DNA of 64,000 nucleotides from Shewanella salipaludis (GCF_012911865.1 NZ_JAAXYH010000006.1:62001-126000); one strand, 5' to 3'. Counted from the stretch's first letter, positions 1 to 9,525 are shown. Numbers and translations: made by a program. The notes: generated from the sequence alone by a model not told the origin.

Positions 1-2
1 TC

Positions 3-1934
3 ATCAGCATTGGCGACCGCACCGTGACCGGCCTGGTCAACCGGGATCAGATGGTCGGTCCCTGGCAGGTACCTGTTGCCGACTGCGCCGTGACCGCGGC
101 CAGCTTCGACAGCTATGCCGGTGAAGCCATGTCGATCGGCGAGCGCACGCCGCTGGCACTGCTCGACTTCGGCGCCTCGGCGCGTATGGCGGTGGCCGAG
201 TCTGTCATGAACATAGCAGGCACAGACATAGGCTCGTTCAAGCGCATCAAGCTGTCGGCCAACTGGATGTCGGCCGCCGGTCACCCGGGGGAAGATGCGG
301 GTCTGTATGAAGCGGTCAAGGCCGTGGGTGAGCAGCTGTGTCCCGAGCTGGAGCTGACCATTCCTGTCGGTAAAGACTCAATGTCGATGAAGACGGCCTG
401 GCAGCAGGATGGCGAGGAAAAAACCGTCACTTCGCCCATGTCGCTGGTGATCACCGCCTTCAGTGTGGTGCAGGACATACGCAATACAGTGACGCCTGAG
501 CTGCGCAGCGATAAGGGCGACACCGCCTTGCTGCTGCTGGACTTGGGCGCGGGCAAGAACCGCTTGGGCGGCTCTTGTCTGGCCCAGGTGTATGGTGAAC
601 TGGGCGATGTGGCCCCGGATCTGGACGATGCCGCCCTGCTGCGCGGCTTCTTCGAGGTGACTCAGGCGCTGGTGGCCGACAAGGCGCTCATCGCCTATCA
701 CGACCGCAGCGACGGCGGCCTGTTCACCACCCTGGTGGAAATGGCCTTCGCCGGTAACACAGGCTTGGCGATCGATCTGGCGGGCCTTGGCGGCACGGAT
801 CTCGAGCGACTGTTCAACGAAGAACTGGGCGCTGTGATCCAGGTCGCTGCCGCCGAAGCCGAGGCCATCCAGGCCAAGTTTGCCGCGGCCGGGGTGCCTT
901 GTCATTCGATAGGCACACTGGCGGGCGATCAGCTTGTCAGCATCAGAGACGGCGAGCGTGTCATCTTCAGCGACACCCGCATCGCCCTGCGTACCCTCTG
1001 GTCCGAGACCACCTACCGCATGCAGGCGCTGCGTGACAACCCTGAATGTGCGCTGGAAGAGTTCAAGCTGAAGCAGGATGCCAGCGACTCGGGGCTCACA
1101 GTCAAGCTCGGCTTCGATACCCGTGAAGATGTGGCCGCACCTTACATTCTCAAGGGCGTCGCCCCCAAGATGGCGATACTGCGTGAGCAGGGCGTCAACT
1201 CCCATGTGGAAATGGCGGCGGCGTTCGACCGTGCCGGCTTCGAGAGTCGCGACGTGCATATGTCGGATATCCTCTCGGGTCGCATCAGCCTGGATGAGTT
1301 CCAGGGGCTGGTGGCCTGTGGCGGCTTCTCCTACGGTGACGTGCTGGGTGCGGGAGAGGGCTGGGCCAAGTCGATCCTGTTCAACGACCGTGCCCGTGAT
1401 GAGTTCTCGCGCTTCTTCGAGCGTGATGCCAGCTTCGCCCTCGGCGTCTGTAATGGCTGTCAGATGTTGTCCAATCTGAAGGAAATCATTCCCGGCAGCG
1501 AACATTGGCCACGTTTTGTGCGCAATCGCTCCGAGCGTTTCGAAGCCCGCTTCAGCCTGGTGGAAGTGCAGCAGAGTCCCTCCATCTTCTTCGAAGGTAT
1601 GGCGGGTTCGCGCATGCCGATCGCCGTTTCCCACGGTGAAGGCTTGGCCGAGTTTGCCAGCCCGGAAGCGCTGGCCTTGGCCGAAGCCTCAGGCACTATT
1701 GCGTTGCGCTTCGTCAACGGCCAGGGTGAGATAGCGACCCAGTACCCGCAGAACCCCAACGGTTCGCCAAACGGCCTGACGGGGATCTGCAGCACGGATG
1801 GCCGCGTCACTCTGATGATGCCGCACCCAGAGCGGGTATTCAGAACGGTCGCTAACTCCTGGCACCCGGATGCCTGGGGCGAAGACAGCCCCTGGATGCG
1901 TATGTTCCGCAACGCCAGGGTCAAGCTGGGCTAA
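3..1934 (+). CDS. purL: Phosphoribosylformylglycinamidine synthase, C-terminal half (partial)
   Basis: PurL converts FGAR, glutamine and ATP to FGAM in purine synthesis in the cytoplasm. The gene runs off the left edge; about 643 codons are visible of a family length near 1290. The visible part begins in the FGAM-synthase core and ends in a class I glutaminase domain. The nucleophile Cys lies in GVCNGCQM (codon 1449-1451), and the catalytic His and Glu lie in PHPER (codons 1824-1826 and 1830-1832). The frame is open to base 3, so the first internal ATG at 24 is not the start. The gene is followed directly by an intrinsic terminator and appears monocistronic at its 3' end. Confidence 0.97.
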   Translation: MSIGDRTVTGLVNRDQMVGPWQVPVADCAVTAASFDSYAGEAMSIGERTPLALLDFGASARMAVAESVMNIAGTDIGSFKRIKLSANWMSAAGHPGEDAGLYEAVKAVGEQLCPELELTIPVGKDSMSMKTAWQQDGEEKTVTSPMSLVITAFSVVQDIRNTVTPELRSDKGDTALLLLDLGAGKNRLGGSCLAQVYGELGDVAPDLDDAALLRGFFEVTQALVADKALIAYHDRSDGGLFTTLVEMAFAGNTGLAIDLAGLGGTDLERLFNEELGAVIQVAAAEAEAIQAKFAAAGVPCHSIGTLAGDQLVSIRDGERVIFSDTRIALRTLWSETTYRMQALRDNPECALEEFKLKQDASDSGLTVKLGFDTREDVAAPYILKGVAPKMAILREQGVNSHVEMAAAFDRAGFESRDVHMSDILSGRISLDEFQGLVACGGFSYGDVLGAGEGWAKSILFNDRARDEFSRFFERDASFALGVCNGCQMLSNLKEIIPGSEHWPRFVRNRSERFEARFSLVEVQQSPSIFFEGMAGSRMPIAVSHGEGLAEFASPEALALAEASGTIALRFVNGQGEIATQYPQNPNGSPNGLTGICSTDGRVTLMMPHPERVFRTVANSWHPDAWGEDSPWMRMFRNARVKLG

Positions 1935-1978
1935 TGCATGATGCTCGGGGTTAGGTCTTGAGCCGAAAGCCAATCAAG

Positions 1979-2007
1979 AAAGGAGCGATTCATCGCTCCT
2001 TTTTTAT
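1979..2007 (+). terminator. Intrinsic terminator of purL
   Basis: A perfect stem (AAGGAGCGAT / ATCGCTCCTT) with a two-base loop is followed by TTTTTTATT, 45 bases after the purL stop. Confidence 0.9.
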
Positions 2008-2087
2008 TGCTCTTTTTTATGGCCCCTGCCCAAGGAGGCGATGCCATGGCCTCATCGCCGGCGGCGTAAGGCTATCGCCGGGCAGGC

Positions 2088-2130
2088 AAAAAAAAAGCCC
2101 CCTGTCTTATCCAGACAGGGGGCAGGTTTT
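2088..2130 (-). terminator. Strong intrinsic terminator of the small minus-strand unit
   Basis: Read on the minus strand, GCCCCCTGTCT and AGACAGGGGGC form an 11-bp stem with a 5-nt loop, followed by nine T. The plus-strand side has only a short GGTTTTG, so the signal is oriented to end transcription arriving from about 2360. No other minus-strand gene lies nearby. Confidence 0.85.
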
Positions 2131-2132
2131 GC

Positions 2133-2188
2133 GCTAACAAAACTCAAGGTAAATCAGCGCGCCTCGTTTAGCTTTACCGCGAGTTAGC
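2133..2188 (-). other. Nested stem-loop upstream of the terminator
   Basis: GTTAGC (2133-2138, minus) pairs with GCTAAC (2183-2188), and inside it TTTACC/GGTAAA (2148-2153 with 2173-2178) pair again. Together with the terminator this gives a two-hairpin 3' end for the small transcript, as expected of an sRNA or an attenuator. Confidence 0.5.
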
Positions 2189-2189
2189 C

Positions 2190-2267
2190 TTATAGCTCTT
2201 TAGCGGTGTATAACTCAACGAAGACACGTTTGTAACTGTTAACCAGACGTTCGAATAAGTTTGTCAT
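2190..2267 (-). CDS. Predicted 25-residue small protein
   Basis: The ORF starts MTNLFERLVN and ends LYTAKEL. The sequence alternates hydrophobic and charged residues (LFERLV, YKRVFVELY) and could form a short amphipathic helix. The ATG at 2267 has a good ribosome-binding site (GGGGA, 8 nt upstream). The frame stays open upstream to an ATG at 2327, giving a possible 45-residue form starting MPSQAQLHAH, but that ATG has no clear Shine-Dalgarno sequence. A consensus promoter lies about 100 bp upstream and two hairpins follow. No function is recognised. The alternative is that the unit is a non-coding RNA and the ORF is incidental. Confidence 0.5.
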   Translation of the reverse strand: MTNLFERLVNSYKRVFVELYTAKEL

Positions 2268-2368
2268 ATCAATTTCCCCACACCAAAAGTAATGTTTATG
2301 TGCGTGAAGTTGGGCTTGACTGGGCATAACCACCAGTACCACCAGACCGTCTCCCTAACACTGGGCAT
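2266..2368 (-). other. Trp-rich overlapping ORF (leader-peptide-like)
   Basis: A 34-codon frame starts MPSVRETVWWYWWLCPV. It contains TGG TGG TAC TGG TGG and ends in TGA overlapping the ATG of the 25-residue ORF (ATGA). The cluster of Trp codons resembles attenuation leader peptides. However, its ATG lies right after the -10 element and has no ribosome-binding site, so it may not be translated from that promoter. Confidence 0.3.
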
Positions 2369-2397
2369 ATAATAGGCGGCGACCGCGTTATTCTCAA
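2369..2397 (-). promoter_or_regulatory. Sigma-70-type promoter of the small minus-strand unit
   Basis: On the minus strand TTGAGA (2397-2392) and TATTAT (2374-2369) are separated by 17 bp, close to consensus. A second good -10, TATAAT (2454-2449), lies upstream in A+T-rich DNA but lacks a clear -35. Confidence 0.7.
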
Positions 2398-2400
2398 ACG

Positions 2401-2700
2401 AGAAAAAATACATTTTGCCATTAATAAAACTAATCAATAATATTGATGATTATATATTCACAGATTATGCATTGTTAGTAAGTTTATGATTTTAAGTTGT
2501 TATTGTTTTGTTTTATTATACCTTGGTATTTTTTATGGTTAGTGAAACTAGGGTTTATATTGTTGTCGCGCTGTTTTTCATGACTCAGGGCAGCAGGGTG
2601 GCGCTAACGCTCTAAACCCGCTTAAAGCCTGTGGCCTGGTTTGCTATCCCATAGTGACCCCTATGTCAATATCGCTTGGGGTGGAAGTGTGCCGCCGGCC
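2401..2700. other. A+T-rich spacer between the small unit and cydA
   Basis: No gene is seen. The left part is strongly A+T-rich, unlike the coding DNA around it, and holds a 15-base palindrome (ATCAA-TAATA-TTGAT, 2433-2447). It probably serves as divergent regulatory DNA for the minus-strand unit and cydABX. Confidence 0.5.
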
Positions 2701-2729
2701 GCAAACCCCGGCTAATCTATTGACTCAGA

Positions 2730-2759
2730 TTGATTTACATCAATTTAAGGTGGTATAAA
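2730..2759 (+). promoter_or_regulatory. cydA promoter with FNR-type box over the -35
   Basis: TTGATTTACATCAA (2730-2743) is a perfect TTGAT-N4-ATCAA dyad of the FNR/Anr kind. Its left half TTGATT also serves as a -35, 18 bp before a -10 TATAAA (2754-2759). A regulator bound here would cover the -35, which fits repression better than class II activation. Confidence 0.6.
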
Positions 2760-3004
2760 TTGGCCTCCGTGGAGAATGCCCTGGCTATCAGTGCCGGCCA
2801 TTGAAGGTCTCTCACGCCGGGTGTCATCGCTGTCAGCATGAGAGCCTTGGCTCTGCTAGAGTTGGCAGGTAACAGCAGCCTGCCCGGATCCAGGATCGCC
2901 AGGCCTATGCCGGCAAGGCATGGGACATTTTAAGCTTCACTCTACTGCCGCTCTGCATGGTTCGGGAGAACCCAGCATAGGGCGCACCACCTAAGGAGTC
3001 ACAG

Positions 3005-4561
3005 ATGATAGTCGAAGAGGTTGTTGAGCTATCGCGCTTGCAGTTTGCGTTGACGGCCATGTATCACTTCCTGTTTGTTCCCTTGACCTTGGGGCTGGCA
3101 TTCTTGCTGGCTATCATGGAATCCCTCTATGTGATGACGGATAAGCTCATCTACAAGGACATGACCAAGTTCTGGGGTAAGTTGTTCGGCATCAACTTCG
3201 CCCTCGGGGTCGCTACGGGTCTGGCGATGGAGTTTCAGTTCGGCACCAACTGGTCTTACTATTCCCATTATGTCGGCGATATCTTCGGTGCGCCGCTGGC
3301 GATGGAAGCCCTGATGGCCTTCTTCCTCGAGTCGACTTTTGTCGGCATGTTCTTCTTCGGCTGGGACAGGTTCACCAAGCGGCAGCATTTGGCGGTAACT
3401 TGGCTGGTGGCCTTCGGCTCCAACATGTCGGCCCTATGGATCCTGATCGCCAATGGCTGGATGCAGAACCCTGTGGGATCTGTGTTCAACTATGAAACCA
3501 TGCGGATGGAGATGACCAGCTTCGCCGAGGTGGTGTTCAACCCCGTCGCCCAGGTCAAGTTCGTCCACACTGTGGCGTCGGGTTATGTCGCCGGTGCCAT
3601 GTTCGTGCTGGCCATCAGCGCTTATTACATACTCAAGAAACGCGACCTGCCGTTCGCCCGGCGTTCATTCGCGATCGCCGCCAGCTTCGGCATGGCCTCG
3701 ATCCTGTCTGTAATAGTGCTGGGTGATGAGTCGGGTTATAAGATAGGTGAGGTGCAGCGGGTCAAGCTGGCGGCTATCGAAGCCGAGTGGCACACGGAGC
3801 CGGCCCCGGCGTCTTTCACCGCAGTAGGTTTCCCCAACCAAGACACAATGCACACGGATTATGCCATCAAGATCCCCTACGCCATGGGCATCATAGCTAC
3901 CCGCTCCCTGGATGAGGAAGTCACGGGCCTGACAGATCTGATAGCAGATCATGAAGTGCGCATCCGCAACGGCATCCTGGCCTACAGCATGCTGGAGAAG
4001 CTGCGCGCTGGCGATGAGTCGCCCGAGCTGAGACAGGCATTCGAGTGGGCCAAGGTGGATCTGGGTTATGGTTTGCTGCTCAAACGCTACACGGACAAGG
4101 TGGTGGATGCCAGCGAGGCGCAGATCAAGGCGGCCGCGCAGGACTCTATTCCCAAGGTGGCGCCTATCTTCTGGAGCTTCCGGGCCATGGTGGGCAGCGG
4201 TATGATCATGCTGCTGGTGTTTGCGGCCGCCTTCTGGCAGAGCACCAGACATAAGATAGAAGAGAATAAGTGGGTGCTGAGGGCGGCACTCTACAGCCTG
4301 CCTCTGCCATGGGTGGCGATAGAGAGTGGCTGGTTTGTCGCCGAGTCCGGGCGTCAACCCTGGACCATCTCCGAAGTCCTGCCGACCTTCATGTCGGCGT
4401 CCAGCCTGACACCGGCCGATGTCTGGTTCAGCATCATCTCCATCACAGTGTTTTACAGTATTTTGTTGGTGATAGAAGTCTACTTGATGCTGAAGTTTGC
4501 CAGGCTCGGCCCCAGCAGCATGAAAACCGGGCGTTATCACTTCGAGACGCTCGAGGCCTAA
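3005..4561 (+). CDS. cydA: Cytochrome bd ubiquinol oxidase subunit I
   Basis: This is the haem-bearing subunit of the high-affinity, non-proton-pumping quinol oxidase in the inner membrane. At 518 residues it matches the long-Q-loop class. H21, E101, E109 and H188 align, with a constant offset of two, to the E. coli haem ligands and proton-channel residues (H19, E99, E107, H186). The Met haem ligand lies in FRAMV, and the quinol-site motif is [14 protein letters not shown]. The ATG follows TAAGGAG. cydB starts 15 bp after the stop, and an FNR-type box lies upstream. Confidence 0.98.
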   Translation: MIVEEVVELSRLQFALTAMYHFLFVPLTLGLAFLLAIMESLYVMTDKLIYKDMTKFWGKLFGINFALGVATGLAMEFQFGTNWSYYSHYVGDIFGAPLAMEALMAFFLESTFVGMFFFGWDRFTKRQHLAVTWLVAFGSNMSALWILIANGWMQNPVGSVFNYETMRMEMTSFAEVVFNPVAQVKFVHTVASGYVAGAMFVLAISAYYILKKRDLPFARRSFAIAASFGMASILSVIVLGDESGYKIGEVQRVKLAAIEAEWHTEPAPASFTAVGFPNQDTMHTDYAIKIPYAMGIIATRSLDEEVTGLTDLIADHEVRIRNGILAYSMLEKLRAGDESPELRQAFEWAKVDLGYGLLLKRYTDKVVDASEAQIKAAAQDSIPKVAPIFWSFRAMVGSGMIMLLVFAAAFWQSTRHKIEENKWVLRAALYSLPLPWVAIESGWFVAESGRQPWTISEVLPTFMSASSLTPADVWFSIISITVFYSILLVIEVYLMLKFARLGPSSMKTGRYHFETLEA

Positions 4562-4576
4562 ACAGAGGATTTCGTT

Positions 4577-5716
4577 ATGTTTGATTATGAACTATTGAGA
4601 ATGATCTGGTGGGCCTTGATCGGCGTGCTGCTCATCGGATTTGCAGTGACAGATGGCTTCGACATGGGGGTAGGGGCCTTATTGCCCATCATAGGCAAGG
4701 ACGACACAGAGCGGCGCATCATGATCAACAGCATAGCTCCCCATTGGGATGGCAATCAGGTGTGGCTGATCACCGCCGCAGGGGCGCTGTTTGCCGCCTG
4801 GCCCATGGTCTATGCCGTGTCTTTCTCGGGTTTCTATGTCGCCATGATGTTGGTGTTGTTTGCCTTGTTCCTGCGGCCCGTGGGATTCGACTACCGCTCC
4901 AAGATTGAAGATCCCAGATGGCGCAAGAGCTGGGACTGGGCCTTGTTCGTCGGTGGTCTGGTACCTCCCTTCATCATAGGCGTCGCCTTCGGAAATCTGT
5001 TGCAGGGAGTGCCGTTCGATTTCGATGAGTTCCTGCGGGCGACCTACCATGGCGGTCTGTTGGGGCTGTTGAATCCCTTCGGTCTGCTGGCCGGTCTGGT
5101 CAGCGTCAGCATGGTGATGATGCAAGGCGCCAGCTGGTTACAGATGAAGACGGAAGGCGAGCTCAGGGTGAGGGCGGCGACAGCGGCCCAGGTCTGCGCC
5201 ATCCTGTTGCTGGTGTTATTTGGCCTGTCCGGTCTCTGGCTGATTAACGGCATCGACGGCTATGTGGTGACCTCTGTGATAGATCATCACGGTGCCTCCA
5301 ATCCCGCCACCAAGACGGTCGCGGTCCAGGCCGGTGCCTGGCTGCTGAACTACGACAAGTATCCGCTGACTATGTTATTCCCGACATTCGGGCTCATCAT
5401 GCCCTTGCTGGCATTTGCGGCGAGTCGCTTCAACCGCTCGGGCTTCGCCTTCCTGTTCAGTTCGCTGGCGATAGCGGCGGTGATCCTGACCTGTGGTGCG
5501 GCCATGTTCCCCTTCATCATGCCATCCTCTCTGGCCCCTAACCTGAGCCTCACCCTGTGGGATGCGACGGCAAGCCAGATGACCCTGACTGTGATGAGTT
5601 GCGCGGCGGCGTTTTTCATTCCTCTGGTGTTGAGCTATACGGTATGGACATACTTTAAAATGTTCGGTCGTCTCAGTCGCCAGCATATCGAAGACAACAG
5701 GACCTCACTCTATTGA
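4577..5716 (+). CDS. cydB: Cytochrome bd ubiquinol oxidase subunit II
   Basis: This is the partner of CydA in the inner membrane and part of the same oxygen-reducing complex. It has 379 residues, the same length as E. coli CydB, and about eight hydrophobic segments. The N-terminus carries the family signature GFAVTDGFDMGVGALLP, with the acidic residues of the first helix. It sits between cydA and cydX in a tight operon (gaps of 15 and 29 bp) that ends at the terminator at 5906. Confidence 0.98.
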   Translation: MFDYELLRMIWWALIGVLLIGFAVTDGFDMGVGALLPIIGKDDTERRIMINSIAPHWDGNQVWLITAAGALFAAWPMVYAVSFSGFYVAMMLVLFALFLRPVGFDYRSKIEDPRWRKSWDWALFVGGLVPPFIIGVAFGNLLQGVPFDFDEFLRATYHGGLLGLLNPFGLLAGLVSVSMVMMQGASWLQMKTEGELRVRAATAAQVCAILLLVLFGLSGLWLINGIDGYVVTSVIDHHGASNPATKTVAVQAGAWLLNYDKYPLTMLFPTFGLIMPLLAFAASRFNRSGFAFLFSSLAIAAVILTCGAAMFPFIMPSSLAPNLSLTLWDATASQMTLTVMSCAAAFFIPLVLSYTVWTYFKMFGRLSRQHIEDNRTSLY

Positions 5717-5745
5717 TGGTTACCAGGAAATAAGGAAACTGATTT

Positions 5746-5862
5746 ATGTGGTATTTCACTTGGATATTAGGGGTATTGCTGGCTTGCTCCTTCGGTATCA
5801 TCAACGCCCTATGGCTGGAAAATACCGAGAATATGGACAGATCCGTCGAGGATGAGAGTTAA
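5746..5862 (+). CDS. cydX: Cytochrome bd small subunit CydX
   Basis: This 38-residue, single-span membrane peptide starts MWYFTWILGVLLACSFGIIN and continues with ALWLE, matching the CydX/YbgT pattern (MWYF...W.LG...A...I.N..W.E). CydX stabilises the haem d/b595 site of cytochrome bd. An AAGGAA ribosome-binding site precedes the ATG. It is the third gene of cydABX and the last before the terminator. Confidence 0.95.
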   Translation: MWYFTWILGVLLACSFGIINALWLENTENMDRSVEDES

Positions 5863-5879
5863 CGCCGGCTACCAACAAA

Positions 5880-5908
5880 AGAACCTCACCCTGTGAGGTT
5901 TTTTTATC
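5880..5908 (+). terminator. Terminator of cydABX
   Basis: AACCTCAC and GTGAGGTT form a stem with a 3-nt loop and are followed by TTTTTAT, 18 bp after cydX. Confidence 0.88.
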
Positions 5909-6104
5909 TCTTGCGCTCGGCGTTGGCCCGCGCCTGTCGGGCGTTGCCGCCCCGGCATTGTCAGTCCCGGGCCCCGGGTCTACTATTTAAGGAGATACAG
6001 CTCACATGGCTGCGATTGCTGAACGGCAGTTTGCTTGCTGGCGTGATGCGCTCTGCCAGTCCTGTGATTGAACATTATCCATTCTGTGCCGAAGGAGGCT
6101 GACT

Positions 6105-6350
6105 ATGTTAGGTGAAATTCATTCTTTAACCCACGAGTTCCCCGAGTATGTGGATGTCATCGCCGAGTTGAAACACAGAGACAGTGAATTTGCCACCATG
6201 AGCAAAAGGTACAGCGAGCTGGACAACAAGATCCGCGCGCTCGAGCTTACCAGTGTTCCCACCACGGATGCGCATTTCATGGAGTTGAAGATGGAGCGCT
6301 TGTCCCTCAAAGACAAACTGCATCACAGGCTGGTCAATCAAGGGGCCTGA
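6105..6350 (+). CDS. YdcH/DUF465 family small protein
   Basis: This is an 81-residue, charged, coiled-coil-like protein. It has the family pattern: LGEIHSLTHEFPEY at the N-terminus, a middle DSEFATMSKRYSELDNKI, a break at VPTTDAHFMELK, and a C-terminal LSLKDKLHHRL. The molecular function of DUF465 proteins is not settled. No signal peptide or membrane segment is seen. AAGGAGG precedes the ATG. It stands alone, with a weak hairpin and T-run over its stop codon. Confidence 0.85.
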   Translation: MLGEIHSLTHEFPEYVDVIAELKHRDSEFATMSKRYSELDNKIRALELTSVPTTDAHFMELKMERLSLKDKLHHRLVNQGA

Positions 6351-6368
6351 GCAGGCACCCCATTTTTT
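6342..6368 (+). terminator. Possible terminator overlapping the YdcH-like gene stop
   Basis: GGGGCCT and AGG(CA)CCCC form an imperfect stem that includes the stop codon and is followed by ATTTTTTAT. Confidence 0.45.
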
Positions 6369-6660
6369 ATGGCATAAGGCTCGCCGGCTGCCGCCTTCGG
6401 CCCGGCGATGAGGCTGTTTCGTGCCTGTCATTCCCATGAGTGCCGGCTGGCGCTGCCTTTAGCCCAGGCTTTCATGCTTGGGTGTTGCCGCGTGCGGCTT
6501 CTCCTCTGGCGAAAGAGGCCGACTCAATATCAGAAGATTCATTTCAAAATCAATCAGCCATAGGCCTTGGTGTCTTGCGGCCTGAGCCTAGTTCTCCCCC
6601 CGGCATTTCCCCTTTCTCTTGTCCAGCCGCTACTGAGTTTGGTTATTTTTGCAACAAAAA
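6369..6660. other. Intergenic DNA without recognised features
   Basis: No convincing ORF, RNA or repeat is seen in this stretch. A plus-strand open frame from 6440 lacks a ribosome-binding site and protein-like composition. Confidence 0.5.
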
Positions 6661-6663
6661 ATA

Positions 6664-6693
6664 TTGTATACAAAATAAAGTATATGTTATAAA
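6664..6693 (+). promoter_or_regulatory. Promoter and palindromic operator upstream of the TonB receptor
   Basis: TTGTAT (6664-6669) and TATAAA (6688-6693) are 18 bp apart. The -35 is part of the perfect palindrome TTGTATACAA (6664-6673), a form typical of FadR-subfamily GntR operators. Which regulator binds is not known. Confidence 0.5.
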
Positions 6694-6795
6694 TGTTGCG
6701 GTTTTGTGACCTTGAATCGCCGGGATGGACACGGCTGGCGGCACAGGAAAGACAAAACTGACCAATAACGACAACGAATCAAAGGGAGAGGAAAG

Positions 6796-9525
6796 GTGAA
6801 ATTACACCCATTAGCCAAGATGACAGCGTTAGCCGGCGGCAGCATTATGTTGACCGCCGTACCCCTAATGGTACAAGCAGAGCAGCAAGATAAGGTCGAA
6901 CGCATCGAGGTCACAGGTTCGCATATCAAACGAATAGACATGGAGGGGGCGAGCCCAATCACTACCATCACGGCCGCCGATCTGGAAAAATCCGGTTTTG
7001 CGACCGTGGGCGATGCACTGCGCAGTTCCAATTTGAACGCGTTCGGTTCTTGGGGCGGTGGCTCGAACAACAGCTGGGGATCGCAGGCGACAGTGCAATT
7101 GAAAGGCGGTTCGGCATTCCACACCCTGACGCTGCTCGACGGCAAGCGCATGGCCAAGTCGCCCGTGCTCGACGGCGGCGCGGCCAACATCAATACCATT
7201 CCCATGGCGGCGGTTGAGCGGATCGAAATCCTCACAGATGGGGCCTCGGCCATCTATGGCACAGATGCCATCGCCGGTGTCGTCAACATCATACTGAAGA
7301 AGGACTATGAAGGCATTCAGCTCGACGCCCGCATGGACAGGCCCACAGCCGAAGGCGGCGACTCATCCAATCTGTCTTTTACCGGCGGTCTGGATTCGGA
7401 TAAGGGGCATCTGGTATTGACCCTGGAGCATTATGAATCCCAAAAGATAAAGCAGAGTGACCGCTGGTATACCCGGCCCTTCCTGTTGGAGGGCGGGGAT
7501 GCCAATGACTATCAGGACTGGGTGAATATCAGCCCGACGGGACGGGTGCTCACCCAGGGCGATGCCGGCGGCTGGGTGTACTCGGCCCCGTTTTCGAATG
7601 CCGACAAGAGCTGTGCCGATGTCTATGGCGAGCAGTTCCTCGGGGTATTGAACGACAGCGACTATCCGGGTGACACCCTGTGTGCCTACGACTACAGCCG
7701 GGCGGCGGCCATTTCTGTCGGTCAGAAGCGCAACAATACCCTGATACATTACACCTATGAGTTGAGCGATGACATAGAGCTGACGGCGCGGGCTTTCTGG
7801 GCCGCGAACGAGACCATGGACGTGTCGGCACCTGTGCCCGCAGCGATCAGCATTCCCAATGGCTTGCCTGCCTATACCACGGCCGAAGGCCTGGATTTGG
7901 TCGAACTCGTTGCCGACCCGGATGCAGGCATGAATTTCCGCTTCGATACCGCGGGCAATCGCGTTGCCGAGCACCATGACAACATCTTCGACTACCTGCT
8001 GGCCTTGAATGGGACAACGGATTACCTGTCCTGGGATTTTTCGGTTAATTACAACCAATACAGCAACTTTACCTGGGGAACTGGCTATCAGCTGAAAGGC
8101 GCGACCACAGATCTCATCGGCCGCTGGGATAGCGACAGCAATAGCTTCGTGGGGTGGGATCCCAGGGATCCCCATTCACCCATGCCACAAGGAGCGACGG
8201 CGAACTATGACAAGCGCATGAACGCGACGTATCTGGACGTCAGCGGTGGTGCCTCATTCGATCTGTTCGAGCTGCCTGGGGGGATTTCCGGCATGTACCT
8301 TGGCGCCGCCTATCGTGAAGAATCTTTGGATTCCAAGGTGACGGCTCTGGCCGAGGCGGGGCAGATCATCGGCGGCAACGGCGGCAGCGGCGGCGAGGGT
8401 GAACGCGATGTGAAGGCCGCTTACTTCGAGTTGGTGTTGCCGCTGCTGGACAAGCTGGAGCTGAATCTGGCGGGACGCTACGATGATTACTCGGATTTTG
8501 GCGGCACCTTTAATCCCCAGGTGTCGGTCAAATACAATGTGCTCGACCCCTTGCTGCTGAGGGCATCCTGGGGAAACGGCTTCAGGGCGCCGACCCTGTC
8601 GGATCTGTATCAGGGCACCTCTGAAGGTTTCGGCTATATTACCAACTACCTGAATTGCTACACCGAAGGCGAAGACATAGATACCTGTGGCCGCCGTGAC
8701 TATGCGCCTACCCGCACCGGCGGCAATGAAGCGCTGCAGCCGGAAGAGTCCGAGTCATACAACTTTGGCCTGGTGTGGGATATCACGGACCAGATCAACA
8801 TCTCGGTCGATTATTGGTCGCTGGAGACCTCAAACCTCATAGAGACCCTGGACCCGGACGAGATAGTCAAGACGCAGGCCAAGCTATGGCAGGCGGCAGA
8901 CGCCCTGGGGGTGGCCCGTCCCGAGGTGGGGTCTGTCTATGCCGGCGCCTCGCTCGAACAGAGAGGCAACGGCCGGATAGACAATGTCGTCAGTCGTAAG
9001 GTTAATGTGGGCTTGAGCGAGCGCGAAGGCATGGACGTGAGTATGCATGCGAGCTGGGATACCCAAGTGGGGGAGTTGAAGGCCGGCCTGAGCTGGTCCC
9101 ACTATTTCAAGTACAAGAGCACTTATGTTGACTCCGGGGTGCGTATCCTGGGTGACAACATCGCCGGGCGCGAGGGCTCTCCGGACGACAGGGCCAATGT
9201 TTCGCTGGATTATCTGGTGGGCAATCATTCGCTGAGCTACTTCGGCAACTATATCAGCGCGCAAACGAGCTGGGATCTTATCGAAGGCAGCTGGGACCCG
9301 GATGCAGGTCAGACCGAGGACGAGGGGCGGTTATTTGAAATCGACTCTGTCTTCTATCATAACCTGACCTATACCTACAGCTTGCCATGGAACGACAGCC
9401 TGTCCATCGGCGTCACTAACCTGACGGACGAAGAGCCATCGTTCAAATACGACGGCACTTTCGATGGCGACTTGTATGATATACGGGGACGCACCTACTG
9501 GGCTTCATTCCGCCAAGCATTCTGA
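6796..9525 (+). CDS. TonB-dependent outer-membrane receptor
   Basis: This 909-residue receptor would import a bulky substrate across the outer membrane using TonB/ExbB/ExbD energy. It starts at GTG behind GGGAGAGG, and a signal peptide ends near residue 28 (VQAEQ). A TonB-box-like VERIEVTGSHIKR follows. The plug domain (about 45-175) carries LLDGKRM, VERIEILTDGASAIYGTDAIAGVVNIILK, and the rest is a beta-barrel ending in Phe (FRQAF). It resembles the large Shewanella/Alteromonas receptor families whose ligands are usually sugars, peptides or unknown, rather than classic siderophore receptors. No substrate-processing gene is adjacent, so the ligand cannot be assigned. Confidence 0.93.
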   Translation: MKLHPLAKMTALAGGSIMLTAVPLMVQAEQQDKVERIEVTGSHIKRIDMEGASPITTITAADLEKSGFATVGDALRSSNLNAFGSWGGGSNNSWGSQATVQLKGGSAFHTLTLLDGKRMAKSPVLDGGAANINTIPMAAVERIEILTDGASAIYGTDAIAGVVNIILKKDYEGIQLDARMDRPTAEGGDSSNLSFTGGLDSDKGHLVLTLEHYESQKIKQSDRWYTRPFLLEGGDANDYQDWVNISPTGRVLTQGDAGGWVYSAPFSNADKSCADVYGEQFLGVLNDSDYPGDTLCAYDYSRAAAISVGQKRNNTLIHYTYELSDDIELTARAFWAANETMDVSAPVPAAISIPNGLPAYTTAEGLDLVELVADPDAGMNFRFDTAGNRVAEHHDNIFDYLLALNGTTDYLSWDFSVNYNQYSNFTWGTGYQLKGATTDLIGRWDSDSNSFVGWDPRDPHSPMPQGATANYDKRMNATYLDVSGGASFDLFELPGGISGMYLGAAYREESLDSKVTALAEAGQIIGGNGGSGGEGERDVKAAYFELVLPLLDKLELNLAGRYDDYSDFGGTFNPQVSVKYNVLDPLLLRASWGNGFRAPTLSDLYQGTSEGFGYITNYLNCYTEGEDIDTCGRRDYAPTRTGGNEALQPEESESYNFGLVWDITDQINISVDYWSLETSNLIETLDPDEIVKTQAKLWQAADALGVARPEVGSVYAGASLEQRGNGRIDNVVSRKVNVGLSEREGMDVSMHASWDTQVGELKAGLSWSHYFKYKSTYVDSGVRILGDNIAGREGSPDDRANVSLDYLVGNHSLSYFGNYISAQTSWDLIEGSWDPDAGQTEDEGRLFEIDSVFYHNLTYTYSLPWNDSLSIGVTNLTDEEPSFKYDGTFDGDLYDIRGRTYWASFRQAF

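Noticed and set aside
378..1634. Long antisense ORF in purL (418 codons)
   Set aside because: It is a mirror of GC-rich purL codons; composition is His/Gln/Arg-rich and not protein-like, with no ribosome-binding site or family match.
5893..6102. Plus-strand ORF of 69 codons after cydX
   Set aside because: It begins inside the cydABX terminator hairpin, lacks a ribosome-binding site and is Arg/Pro/Leu-rich without family character.
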